Shown piece after piece: positions 24,846 to 34,768 of a stretch of 64,000 bases of DNA (positions are counted from its first letter, which is position 1; the number at the start of each line of letters is the position of its first letter). A program made the position numbers and the translations under genes. The stretch lies in the NCBI GenBank assembly GCA_000507305.1, contig DF239348.1, positions 124,709 through 188,708 of the forward strand. The letters are read 5' to 3'. Below the pieces are notes generated by a model. That model was not told the DNA's origin. It did not search any database and saw only the letters and a program-made list of their open reading frames with translations. The DNA comes from Breviolum minutum Mf 1.05b.01 (Eukaryota > Sar > Dinophyceae > Suessiales > Symbiodiniaceae).

Positions 24846-24951
24846 ATGGATGTTTCCGAAAATAGGGGTACCCCAAAATGGATGGTTTATAATGGAAAAC
24901 CCTATTAAAATGGATGATTTGGGGGTACCACTATTTTCGGAAACATCCATA
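24846..24951. mobile_element. TIR element with GGTACC core arms
   Basis: TGGATGTTTCCGAAAATAG and CTATTTTCGGAAACATCCA are matching inverted arms around a core containing GGGGTACC and its complement. A related but weaker palindrome lies at 11211-11288. Use as an intron was not shown. Confidence 0.7.
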
Positions 24952-25373
24952 TACACAAACGTATATGTTTTTTTTAAATCTATTGTATCCACCACCATCG
25001 TGGGATTCAACCATCGCACCCGCGAAAAGCCAGTGCCCGTACCTCATGAAAGTTTTTAACCCTGAAATTCAGACCTTTCGAAGTAGGGCGAAATAGTTCA
25101 AGACCTGTGATGTCTTTCAAAGAAATATGTGAGTTTTTACCTCATTCCTAAGTCCTAAAACATTGATTAAAACATTGACCCGCAGCCCCAGAAACAGAAG
25201 ATACATAATGTCCCCATTGTAGCTCCAACATGTTGTGCCTGTCTGACATTTTCCAACATACCCTGGACCCGTTGACCTAGAAACAAGTTTATATGGTAAA
25301 AAAAATGCCAAAAAAAAAACAGGTCAGTTCGGGTATACGCATCGAGCTACCCCCGTTTTGATGTCGTCTTTAC

Positions 25374-25405
25374 CGTAGACTCCATGTTTAGGTTGTAGAT
25401 GTGGG
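25374..25405 (-). CDS. 32-bp microexon
   Basis: Acceptor GGTTGCTCTCAAG and donor TCTACG/GTAAAG enclose HIYNLNMEST plus two leading bases that complete the codon split from the 25556 exon. The next exon below (about 25.13-25.28 kb, acceptor TTTCTAG) has two open frames and was not resolved. Confidence 0.6.
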
Positions 25406-25555
25406 CTTGAGAGCAACCAAACCATGAAAACTAACTCATTCACATCTGGCAAACTAAGATTGTCAATGCAAACTCTCCATTTTCAAGATGCAAATACGTC
25501 TTTAAACGTTCCATTTTTCCACTGCTGTGTTTTTCTTTGACCGGATCGCATCATC

Positions 25556-25614
25556 CTTTGGTGGGCAACATGTCCGAGCCGATGTATAATGGTGAAAGGT
25601 AAAACTTCATCAAC
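25556..25614 (-). CDS. 59-bp exon ending at a GA donor
   Basis: Acceptor TTGGAAGTCCAG; frame LMKFYLSPLYIGSDMLPTK; ends AAAG/GATGATG, with no GT available before an in-frame stop. GA-AG introns are known in dinoflagellates. Phase 1 out matches the 25405 microexon. Confidence 0.6.
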
Positions 25615-25651
25615 CTGGACTTCCAACGAGAAGATAATATTCCCTTACTAC

Positions 25652-25769
25652 TCTTGATAGAAGAAATCCCAAACAACCACCCGACATGTATGAAAGCCTG
25701 TTTTTTCATGGGATAAACTACCTTCCCCTCAACTGGTGAAACCGCCGGAGTTCTGAACCATCAACAGTA
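25652..25769 (-). mobile_element. introner family B copy inside an intron
   Basis: Fills most of the roughly 163-bp intron 25615-25777 between two phase-compatible exons. Arms TACTGTTGATGG and GATTTCTTCTATCAAGAGTA are somewhat decayed, and the splice sites have moved a few bases outside the element. Confidence 0.7.
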
Positions 25770-25777
25770 TTCATTAC

Positions 25778-26004
25778 CTTTTGGTGGAAATCTCCCACCC
25801 CATACTTCTCTGATCCTTGACCCTTTCTGCGCGGTACACCTCTTTGGCTGCAGGTGTTACAACAGCCTGGCACCAACGGTGTGCTTTGGAATTCGATCGT
25901 GGTGCACCAATGTTGTAGAACTGAACATCCGCAGAGGTGAACTGCATGGAAAATCCTTCATTTTCAGGAGATAGATCTTCATTCCCTTCATTTATGGTCA
26001 CCAG
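25778..26004 (-). CDS. 227-bp exon, unknown protein
   Basis: Acceptor AATATGATTAG and donor AAAAG/GTAATG. 75 codons including LVTINEGNEDLSPENEGF, SADVQFYNIGAPRSNSK and AAKEVYRAERVKDQRSMGW. Joins phase 0 from the 26131 exon and passes phase 2 to 25614. One of the longest clean exons here; no family recognised. Confidence 0.8.
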
Positions 26005-26130
26005 CTAATCATATTTCTTCACCAGGATTTCAGGTACAAAACATCCGGGTGAATTCTTACTTTACTTGGAACGGATCTGTATTTTGTTTGGCTGCAGTGA
26101 ATTTAGGCTTTTCATTTTCTGTTAACTCAC

Positions 26131-26235
26131 ACAACGGCGGGGTTCCCCGAATTTGGCTGCCAGCCAAAACGCCTGCGCAATCACCGGCTGCACTGCCAAT
26201 GCTTTGGCGCTGGCAGGGTCTCCTGATTGGAATGT
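26131..26235 (-). CDS. 105-bp exon
   Basis: 35 codons (TFQSGDPASAKALAVQPV, then IAQAFWLAAKFGEPRRC) between ACTTGAG and a consensus TGT/GTGAGT donor. The 126-bp intron below is GT-AG and phase 0. Confidence 0.8.
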
Positions 26236-26285
26236 CTCAAGTTCCAGGTGAGGTGCGGAAAGGGACATGGATATGATCTTCAACT

Positions 26286-26397
26286 ACGCTCCCTGAAAGT
26301 AACAGCAAGTTTGCCCCTGAAAAATAGGCCGTTTAACGGCCCCCAAAAGGAAATGCATCTTCCAACCATCAATTTTTAGGGGTTATGTTAGTTTCCT
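26286..26397. mobile_element. family C TIR element
   Basis: CTCCCTGAAAGTAACAGCAAG at one end and GGGGTTATGTTAGTTTCCTG at the other, with the internal AAAAGGAAA and CATCTTCCAACCATCA words shared by all family C copies. Not matched to an intron. Confidence 0.7.
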
Positions 26398-27149
26398 GAA
26401 TATTTGTTATGCCCAAAGAAAGATTGAGGATGATGAGGATGAGGAGGATGGGGAGGATGAGGAGGATTAAAACCTTCAGCCCTTCACCACGAAAATGTCC
26501 ATCAATTAAGAGAAACTAGTTGTTAAGGAAACCTCGGCTATAGGGCTCAAAATCCTGAAAAGATTGATCCCCTCGCAAAATGGCTGATTTCTTATGCGGT
26601 CATTTTTTTGTTGTTCCCTATTATTGCGCCCAGAAACAACATCACAAAGTTCATGAAGCAAGGGTAAACAGGATAAACTGTGCTTGCAGTACTTCACCAG
26701 CATAGGCAACGATTGGATTTTTTGGCCCGCAACCAAAGAGACAGACAAATACATATCTCTACATATCTATGCGCAAATCAAATCAATATATTACGTAATA
26801 TTAATATACAAACAAGTGTAATTATCTTGTATGTTTGCATCAAATTGAAGTTCATGAAATATCCTTGCGGACTTCAATCTTGAGGATAGAAAAGATATCT
26901 TTGAAACATGTCACTACCCTTTGTATGAAAAAAAAAAGATCTCTAGAGAAGCAAAACGATTCCAGAAAAATGCATATTGTTTCCTATTTCCTAGGATTTT
27001 CTAGAAAAGGCACCAAACTGCAGGCCATTGTAGGGCTCCCAAACGGCATTCATGCAAAGCGTCCCACCGCCTGTCTGGACGTTCAAGGTTGTGGACCCAT
27101 GTTGGAGTGCTAGATATCTATATAGTGCACTACTACAGTAGGTGCATGC

Positions 27150-27770
27150 AGATACCCCTTATATACAACGTTGATGTTGATGTTTGGTCTTTGCAAATCA
27201 AATATAGATATATGATATTAACGATAGCCACCACTGTACTACTTGCTCTGGAGGCAGTTGTGAAAGCCTCCGGTGTGATTGAATGTGGGTAGATCATGTT
27301 GGACCATCTTCCAGCTCCTTTTTGGAAATACATTTGAAAATGTTTGCAAAACCTTGAGGCCTTGTTTTTTTCTTTCAAGGCATTTTGAATCCAATCACAG
27401 TCGGTTTTGTGAAATTCCAATACTGAGGTCGGCCACACATTTTGCCTATCAGATCACGGCATTTCGCCACACCAAAGTTGGTCTTGATATAGTCATCGAG
27501 GTCCATTGGAAACAGTCTCAAATCAAGGGGATCCAAAGTGAAGATATACGATTTGGGGACCTGGAATCTGTTTTTTTCCACCAAGAGTTGTTGGGAATGC
27601 AGCCGAATGAGTGTTGTGAAAAGTCACACAGCTCCCGAGAAAATACGGTGTTTTTCCTCTAGGAATTCTGATTGCGGAGTGGAGGATGTTTGGCATCTTT
27701 TGTCCCCGAAAGAATGGCATACGTTTTGTGCTCTCAACGTGTCTCATTTCATATCACATCAAGCAGGTTT
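27150..27770 (-). CDS. coding-like block, frame broken, strand not certain
   Basis: Three consecutive minus-strand frames read as protein: KRMPFFRGQKMPNILHSA, then TLDPLDLRLFPMDLDDYI, then TDCDWIQNALKEKNKASRF. They would join if one C in a CCCC run and one G near 27.44 kb were miscounted. The plus strand also has two long frames here (127 and 129 codons), so the strand call is tentative. Confidence 0.4.
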
Positions 27771-29199
27771 TGGTTACATCTGCTATTTCCGGGAGGATCA
27801 AAGAAGTGGAAATAAAATTCTGATGATGTGGACATGGGCGAATAAGCTGGTAATATCATTGGGGGGTGTTCATTCCAAGTCAATCCCCATATTTGATAGG
27901 GCCTGGCCTATTTTCCGGGGCTGTTAGTTTCAGGGAGGGTTATATCCCCTCACCCTTCCTTGAAAGAAAACCACCGTTGGTTTTTCTCCGCCCCTTTGGC
28001 CTCGCCAAAGTGGAATTGGAAAAACAAGACCTTGGTCTCCAAGATGGGGTGGAACCCCCCTTTTTCCAAAGGTCCCAAAAAAAGAATCTCTCGCAGTTTT
28101 CAAGCTTCGAAGTAGCTCAAGTAGCTCTCAGGAGCTCAAAAGGCCCCTTTTGGAGGATCCATTGATTGGTTCTGAAGGACCCAATTTATGTTGTTGATGT
28201 TCATCCTTTACTTCAGTTGGGTTCGTGGAAATCTTAGTTTACCCAGTACTTCCAGAACTTTAGAAGCAGAATGACCAAACAATGCTGCGACATGATTCAA
28301 GGGATTCGATACCAGGACCAAGGACATTTCAGCAGGTGAAAGTGATCAATTCATTCTCATGATTCGATGACCAGTTCATATACATGTGTAAACATTGTTT
28401 CTGGGTAGTTGATTTCAGAAGCCCGATATATCTGGCAGCTCATCATTGCACATAATAATACAGAAGCCACACGCATGATTGTTGCTACTCATTCGTTCAT
28501 GAATGCATGGGTATACACACGAATAACTATTGAAATATGTACACGCAATGTACATGTAGATCTATATGGCACATACAAATGAACATGAAGGTTGCCATAC
28601 ATAAATCTGCATTCGAACTTTTGAATACATAATCTTCAATACACCATCTCATGTATCTATATCATAATATACGCACACGTATAGATACACATCTATACAA
28701 CCAACACCTTCAATCTATCTGACCAAATCATGAAAGTTCACCACCACAAAAAGATGGAAAGGTTGCGGCACCATTGGATAGCATTCCCTTGACCTCTAAA
28801 CTACTGGCCACATTTCGTCCAAATCATATTACATATATGTTATCTTGTATATGTATCTAAAATCACAATTTTACATGTCATGTGCGTTGCATGTGTACAT
28901 ATGTATACATATACGTAGACAGACACAACATGTTCTGTTGTCTCCAAATCAACTTGGGGGCTTTCCAAAAAAATCATCCCCAACCATTTCCTGCAGCCTA
29001 GGCACTTCTTAAAGATCACCGCAGTTTCCGAGAGCCCATGAGGTCCTAAGTAAGCGGGATGGGAAATGGTGGGATGTCAAGGGAAAGGTGCTGGATGAAC
29101 GGATGATGCTACCAGGATGTATTCGCCTTGAAGGAACAATATTTTTTTGTGTCTTTGCGATGTGAATTTTCAAAATCTTTGTGATGCTTTCGAGCTCAC

Positions 29200-29251
29200 G
29201 TTTGATGATTCAAATGTCGTTTCAGGCACTGGTACTCCTCCAAACATGTTT
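29200..29251 (-). CDS. 52-bp helical exon
   Basis: Acceptor CTTTGGGGGGGTTAG and donor CAAAC/GTGAGC frame ETCLEEYQCLKRHLNHQT. Charged and helical, in keeping with downstream coiled-coil exons. Confidence 0.65.
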
Positions 29252-29289
29252 CTAACCCCCCCAAAGTAGGACGCGGAGACCATGTTCTT

Positions 29290-29477
29290 TTGCAGGGTAC
29301 AGTAATAAAGTTTTGACAATGTGTCTATTTTCGGTGCAAAATAACCGTCCAAACAAGTTGCGATGATGAGTCGTCAACAAATCTTCCCTGAGCATGCATT
29401 CACAATCAAATAACTGCTTGATGTTTCCACTACGAAATGCTCCATCAGTCAACTCTAATGTTTTTGACAACTTGCCC
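29290..29477 (-). CDS. exon, unknown protein (3' end uncertain)
   Basis: Very good acceptor CTTGTTGCTTCTACAG. Frame GKLSKTLELTDGAFRSGN then CMLREDLLTTHHRNLFG continues open to about 29255; the donor was not fixed. It takes phase 2 from the 30262 exon. Confidence 0.65.
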
Positions 29478-29500
29478 CTGTAGAAGCAACAAGTTCATTT

Positions 29501-29599
29501 CCGGTGGTTTCAACCCGTCTAACAAATATATGTCAAATTAGAAATCTTCCCCAATTTTCGGGGTGAAAATTCCAAAAAGCATTTGAAACCACCACCTAG
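29501..29599 (-). mobile_element. introner family A copy within an intron
   Basis: CCGGTGGTTTCAACCC to TTTGAAACCACCACCTAG with the typical CCCCAATTTTCGGGGTGAA middle. It lies near the 3' end of the 784-bp intron 29478-30261 but does not set its boundaries. Confidence 0.75.
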
Positions 29600-29786
29600 T
29601 CAATACAAATGGATACCCGAAATGATGGTTTGGAAAAAGCTGACACCTTTAAAATATGGCCTTTCCAAGCCGAGCCCCCCGTTGCCTAAAGGACCACCTG
29701 GAGGAAACCTCAAGGAACTCGGTGGTTTTTGTTCGCGAGGATTTTGTTTCAAAAAAGGTGTGCCTGCCTAGTATTGCATTCTGTAT

Positions 29787-29912
29787 ATATATATATATAC
29801 CTGGAACCTGTTTGTCCTCTATTTTGGTGGTTGAACCCTTCAAAAGAAGGCCTTTTCCAAACAAAACAAGGGTCATTTGGGTTCCAGGTGTGTATATATA
29901 TATATATATATA
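29787..29912. repeat. TATA-flanked inverted repeat
   Basis: TATATATATATACCTGGAACC pairs with GGGTTCCAGGTGTGTATATA about 90 bp away, inside the same intron. Shape of a small TIR element. Confidence 0.6.
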
Positions 29913-30261
29913 GCATTCTATACTGTAAATACCATGAAAATACGGGAGGGTGGGGGCGCTGATATACAGTATATTATATGGATACATATGGATATATATA
30001 TATATATTATATCACAGGTGCTCTATGTAGGCAGATATTTACCTACATTTCCCCGGTGTTCATGTGGCCATTTTTTACCTAATGTAGGTAAATAATCCAT
30101 ACATGCAGCATCTGGGTAGTATATTGATGTATAACTATGTTTTATAGCATACAAATAATGGGTTGAAATGTGTACATTTGTACCCCCCGGAAAATTAACA
30201 TGTCCACACAAAAAAGAGAGCTCATTTCAAAAAGAAATTTCAAGAAATTTAAGAAAAATAC

Positions 30262-30368
30262 CATTCATAAACCAGTGCAGAATAGTGAAACATACTCATC
30301 TTTTTGATGTTGAGCACCCCGAGAAACATTGTGACTTTTGTTGGATTAAGGGGCATGTCATTGACATC
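30262..30368 (-). CDS. 107-bp exon
   Basis: Acceptor GACATCCGCTATTCAG and donor GAATG/GTATTTTTC bound 35 codons (DVNDMPLNPTKVTMFLGV and MSMFHYSALVYE). Phase 0 in; phase 2 out completes a Trp codon with the 29477 exon. Confidence 0.8.
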
Positions 30369-30625
30369 CTGAATAGCGGATGTCGCTGTTCTTCATGTTG
30401 TTTCCATCTAAATCTATTACCAACCATTTGTTCTTCGCTGTTATCCATGTCGCTATTACCAACTCTTAAACTTCGCGTTTTTTTTTGTCTCCATTCTTGG
30501 TGGACCTTTCAGGATCCATTTTTTTGGGGGGGACCCACACAACAGTGCTTAGAATCATGCCATATCTTGGGACCTGCGGTTTGGTCTGAATGTATGTGTA
30601 TAAATATATATATATATATATACTC

Positions 30626-30760
30626 CCTGAAACAAACAGTTTCTATCCTGAAAAATAGGCCTAAATAACGCCCCCCCAAAAGGAAACTAAACGCTCATCT
30701 TCCAAGGACATCCATTTTTCAGGTGGCAACTCGCTGGATTCGTTTTCAGGGGAGGGTAGA
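30626..30760. mobile_element. family C TIR element
   Basis: ACTCCCTGAAACAAACAG to TTTTCAGGGGAGGGTA with internal AAAAGGAAACTAA. Lies in an intron without defining it. Confidence 0.7.
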
Positions 30761-31191
30761 TCTCATCCCCAAGGTCATAGACTTCCATATGGCTTCCCAC
30801 TTCCCACTGATTGGATTCGGAGATCCTATAGTGACACAGGTACCCCCCGTTGGTGGTTTCAACATATCTTTAAAAAAAATCTGGTCAAATTGAAAAAAAA
30901 ACTTACCCAAGTATATACTTGGAGGATCATGCCAGTTCGTAAGTGGTTAATAACCATGGTTAGTGAGTCTGGGCCTTCCAAATGGCCTAAATGGCGTATA
31001 AAGGGGGTTTACTACTAACTACTTGCTAACTGGGATGATCGTCCAAGTATAGAGTACTGCAAAATCATGAAGAAAACCACCACATAGAATCAAGTACGTC
31101 ACCACCCAAAAGGTCACTTTTACCCCAAAACTCTTTTGGAAAAAAATATTTGGCGAGCTGACTCAAACACCGGGTAACAAAAAAAACTTAC

Positions 31192-31267
31192 ATAAATTGT
31201 GTCATATTTTACACAAGTATTCCCATCATCACATTTATCCATTGAGTTTAGCTGATCCTTTTTCTTT
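31192..31267 (-). CDS. 76-bp exon
   Basis: Acceptor GTATGCATGTAG and a perfect ATTTAT/GTAAGT donor. 25 codons (KKKDQLNSMDKCDDGNT). Phases match the exons on both sides; the upstream intron 31268-31314 would be 47 bp. Confidence 0.7.
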
Positions 31268-31314
31268 CTACATGCATACACCCTTCATACACAAGCATTT
31301 TCCAGTCATGTCAC

Positions 31315-31421
31315 TTCAATGCTTTGGAGCCCATCTCAGCAGCAATGGCATCCGTAAAAGCCCAGTCGTTGAGAGTGGTGCTCCAAGTCCTGGTAATCTT
31401 GACATGTTCGATGTGTTTTTT
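31315..31421 (-). CDS. 107-bp exon directly abutting an introner
   Basis: Starts immediately after the CCAACTAG end of a family A element. Frame KKHIEHVKITRTWSTTLND then AFTDAIAAEMGSK, ending TTGAA/GTGACA in phase 2. An alternative acceptor (ATTACCAG at 31390) would shorten it. Phase 0 in matches the exon at 39404 on the far side of copia. Confidence 0.65.
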
Positions 31422-31436
31422 CTAGTTGGTGGTTTC

Positions 31437-31635
31437 TAGTAATCTTCTACCTTGGACTTTCTTCTTCCTAACCACTTCCGGCACACCCTCAACCAGTGCT
31501 CCCAAGCACCGATCTCTTCCTTTTCCCAAGTCCGTTGGGCGTTTTTGTTTGTGGCCTGGTTTAGGCCTTGGGCTAAAAGCGGCTTTAGTGAAAACTTCTT
31601 TTGGAAACATCTAAATGGGAGTATAACCTTCGTCA
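31437..31635 (-). repeat. copia 3' LTR
   Basis: 199 bp, identical to 39121-39319 except T at 31546 against C at 39230. Adjoins the GTTTC duplication at 31432-31436. Confidence 0.95.
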
Positions 31636-31643
31636 CTCCCCCT
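31636..31643 (-). other. copia polypurine tract
   Basis: Minus-strand AGGGGGAG directly upstream of the 3' LTR, in the position used to prime plus-strand DNA synthesis. Confidence 0.7.
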
Positions 31644-31698
31644 AGATTCACACCGTCAGGCTTGAATCTACTGGCCCAAACCGCTCATATGTTCTTCT

Positions 31699-32025
31699 TC
31701 ACCTCAAACCACGACATAGTGTGCACCTTCGGTAGATGATTCCTCCCACATTGGCTCGACACGTTCTTTCTTGGTGTACTTGAGCTCCACTTCCTCTCGC
31801 GTAGACCATCGCTGGCAGCTCTCCACCCTCTGTCCATCCACACTCAGGACACCAAGTACTCAGTTGCAATCTGGATTGAGCTAGCGAAGGGCATCGCGAT
31901 GAAGTATGGTACTTTCGTCCCCAACGTGTGATGTAGATCCGGTCTTCCCTCCTGTGCCCTTGAGGACCAGGTGGTACTCCCTCGATCATACCACCCCGGG
32001 GCTCTTCGATGATGTTTCTCACCAC
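31699..32025 (-). CDS. copia C-terminal Cys/His segment
   Basis: Last open stretch of the polyprotein, one frame off from the RNase H part. Carries IYITRWGRKYHTSSRCPSL followed by STWCPECGW, i.e. Y-H-x4-C then C-x2-C, a likely small metal-binding motif. Not part of the usual copia set; the role is unknown. Confidence 0.6.
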   Translation of the reverse strand: MVRNIIEEPRGGMIEGVPPGPQGHRREDRIYITRWGRKYHTSSRCPSLAQSRLQLSTWCPECGWTEGGELPAMVYARGSGAQVHQERTCRANVGGIIYRRCTLCRGLR

Positions 32026-33392
32026 TCCTGCATCTCTTGGGACTTCATCTCTAGCAGCTTGAAAAACACTTCCTCAAAAACCACTGTTTCAACCACTTCT
32101 CCTTGGGTGATTGGCTCTCGATCTGGCTCCATTTGGTTGGATCCTCTGGCTCTTTCGGGAGTCATTCTGGTAGGGGTTCTGGTCGGGGTTCTGGCCACAT
32201 AAGTGATTCTCCTCACATCTCTTTCATGGCTCTCTGGACTGGAATACTGGGATCCACTGGGTGTCTGACGATCTCTAGGTGTTTGATGGATGACTTCTCT
32301 TTCTTCTCCCTGAACTTCTTGGTTTCTGGTTATGTCTTGGGGTTCTTCCTCTGGCTCTCTTCGTATCTTTCTATTCCTCATCCAACCCCAAACATAGCCG
32401 GCCACCACACATGTCCCGATGAGAGTTAGCGCTGCCACCACCAAAAACGCCACCAACCAACCCCACCCAGCTTCGTCCTCATTCTCTTTCTGTGCCTTAG
32501 CGATATCTGTAATCGCCATGAGCATCACCATCTTCAAGATCTTCTCTATCTCCTCAGCTTTCACTTCAGTGTCTTTGGCTTCTTTTCTTTCTCGTCCTTC
32601 TTCCAACTTCTTTTCATCATCCTTCTCAAAACTTCCCATCCTCAAACCATCTTTTAGATACCTCAATCTAGAAGCTTGAAGAGGTTTCGTTCCGATGTCT
32701 GCTAACATATCTTCTCCTCCTCTGTGTTTCAGCAACCAATCTCCCCTGGTGAACCTCTGCTTGGCGTGTGCTGCTCGGAGGCGTAGGTGACGAGTTCGCC
32801 ACGAGCCCCCGTCCGACATGCAGATTCCTACTGCTGCCTGACTATCCGTCACCATCACCTTAGCCACCATCGGTTCCAACTCTTCGATCACCGCTGCAAC
32901 CGATTCGCCAACCATCAGACCTTCGATCAGCTCATTCAACTCAGCCTCTGCTGTAGAAAGGCTCACCGTGGCCTGTCTGCGGCTCTTCCATAGGAGTGGT
33001 CCACCCCTCAGAGTAACGATCACAGCTCCATGTGATTCTTCACCACCCGGGGCGAAACTGGCATCAGAGAACGACTCGATACCTCCTCCGTCCTCCCAAT
33101 CTTCTTTCTCCTCAGCATCTTTGTAGTACTTCACTCCCTTTTGTAGGGTAGCTGCTAAGTACCCCCAAACCTGTTGTGCTGCTTCCATAACCCAATCCGG
33201 CATGGAAAGTGATGACGCCGACATCCTCGACACACAGTACATCAAATCCGGCCTGGTACGTGTTACCAACCAGAGAAGTTCACCGACGGCTCGTTGTGCT
33301 GATCGCACTTTTTCTGGTGTCGGTGGTTCTGGAATGGTCCTGGGGGGTTCTTTACCAAATGGGATCTTTCGCTTCGGCCACTTGGGTTTCAT
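32019..33392 (-). CDS. copia RNase H with membrane-spanning C-terminal extension
   Basis: The N-terminal part closes the reverse transcriptase (TRTRPDLMYCVSRMSA). RNase HI follows with its acidic set: Asp in SDASFA, Glu in STAEAELNEL, Asp in VTDSQAAV, Asp in ADIGTKPL. After it comes about 200 residues not usual in copia: a charged helix, a hydrophobic span (WLVAFLVVAALTLIGTCVV) with WGWMRNRK behind it, then an Arg/Glu/Pro-rich tail. Confidence 0.85.
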   Translation of the reverse strand: MKPKWPKRKIPFGKEPPRTIPEPPTPEKVRSAQRAVGELLWLVTRTRPDLMYCVSRMSASSLSMPDWVMEAAQQVWGYLAATLQKGVKYYKDAEEKEDWEDGGGIESFSDASFAPGGEESHGAVIVTLRGGPLLWKSRRQATVSLSTAEAELNELIEGLMVGESVAAVIEELEPMVAKVMVTDSQAAVGICMSDGGSWRTRHLRLRAAHAKQRFTRGDWLLKHRGGEDMLADIGTKPLQASRLRYLKDGLRMGSFEKDDEKKLEEGRERKEAKDTEVKAEEIEKILKMVMLMAITDIAKAQKENEDEAGWGWLVAFLVVAALTLIGTCVVAGYVWGWMRNRKIRREPEEEPQDITRNQEVQGEEREVIHQTPRDRQTPSGSQYSSPESHERDVRRITYVARTPTRTPTRMTPERARGSNQMEPDREPITQGEVVETVVFEEVFFKLLEMKSQEMQEW

Positions 33393-34768
33393 CTTCTCCT
33401 AAGTTTCGTCGAAGTAGATCACGAATGTAGTTGGTCTGAGTAGCTAACCAAACACCATCCCTCCGACTAACTTCCATTCCCAGGAACCTCACCGCTTCTT
33501 CATTGACCACCTCAGGCACCGAGGTTTTCCATTCTTTCTGGATAACCCCTTTCACTTCCTCTATCATCTTCTCCTCACCAACCAGAAAGATGTCACCCAC
33601 ATAGACGAGCATCAACGCCCGCACGTTCTCAATCGTCTCTCCTCCTTCTTCCTCCTGCAGTCCAACTTCAGTGACCTTCCAGAGGTTGGGCTCCGAGAGG
33701 AATTGAGTCATCTTCCATTCCTTTCCATCCATCTTCCAAACCTTCTCTCTGAGGATTGAGTCCCTGTAGCAACCCCAAAGCTTTGCGACTTCCTGAAACC
33801 ATAAAGGGCTTTAGTCGGCTGCCACAGCATCCCCTCTGGAACTAGGCCCATCCTCACCAGCAACGACGGAGGCTTCACCAGGACATCCTCATCCTCCCAC
33901 GCGTGTTGAGAAATGCCTTGCGAATATCCATAGTGATTCCGCTCCAGTCCTTCTCCGAGGCATACTGCAGCATCAGCCTGAAAGTCACCACATCGCCGGT
34001 TCCTGCATACAAGTCATCTTGTGAGTCCTTGGCGGTGAAGTTCCCACAAGCCACCACTCTAGCCTTCTTCTTTCCTCCTCCCGGCGCTGGCTTTATGGTA
34101 GGAACTAATTTTCCTGGGACTACTTCTATCCTTCTCTTCTCATCCAAGGCTCTCTGAAAAAACCTCCTCTTCTCATCACCATGAAGCTCCTTCAAGGCCT
34201 CCTTTTCTTTCAGCAACGAGTCTAGTTCTGCTTGAATTGGTGCCCTCCACTCCTCTTGGTGGCTCAACGCCTCATTCATTCCCACTATCCTCGTCTCCAC
34301 CACCTCGTCCTCAGGCTGAGTCTCCATCAGTGTCCTTAGTTGACCCACACTCCTCAAGGTCAACTGAGTCTGCTCATCATCTGCCTCCTCAAGCAAAGTC
34401 GTCATCTCTTCTTGGATCATCCTCGACAATCTCGGAACGATCTCTCCTCTTCTTCCTCCAACGCTTTCTCCTGCTGAGGTCTTACCTCGAATCCTCCTTC
34501 TCACTTCATGAGGTTCTCGCTGCTGCTCCAAGGCAATCCAACTCTCATCTGTCACCGGGTTGCAGACTCGTGAAATCACATACCTGGTTGTAAACCACGA
34601 ATCTTCTTTCCTCACCCAATGGCCATGACTCCAGTAGTTTGGGGCCACATACTTCACATTCTCCATAGTTGGGGACAGCTGGTGGTTGTTCCAATGCCTC
34701 TTCTTCACCAAGACTTCGGCGTTGAGTGTCCTGTTTCTTCCCGATCCTTTGATATCTCCAAACCTCAT
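33352..34768 (-). CDS. copia reverse transcriptase (frameshifted)
   Basis: Spread over at least three frames. The first has MDIRKAFLN (first catalytic Asp); the middle piece, near 33.73-33.88 kb, reads DEDVLVKPPSLL and ALYGFRKS; the third holds the catalytic loop as LVYVGDIFLVG, where YVDD is expected. Frame breaks near 33.88 and 33.78 kb each look like one missing C. The Gly in place of Asp should abolish activity. Confidence 0.85.

Noticed and set aside
30168..30668. A 166-codon plus-strand frame
   Set aside because: It covers a minus-strand exon (30262-30368) with better splice sites, and ends in TATA repeat and a family C element.
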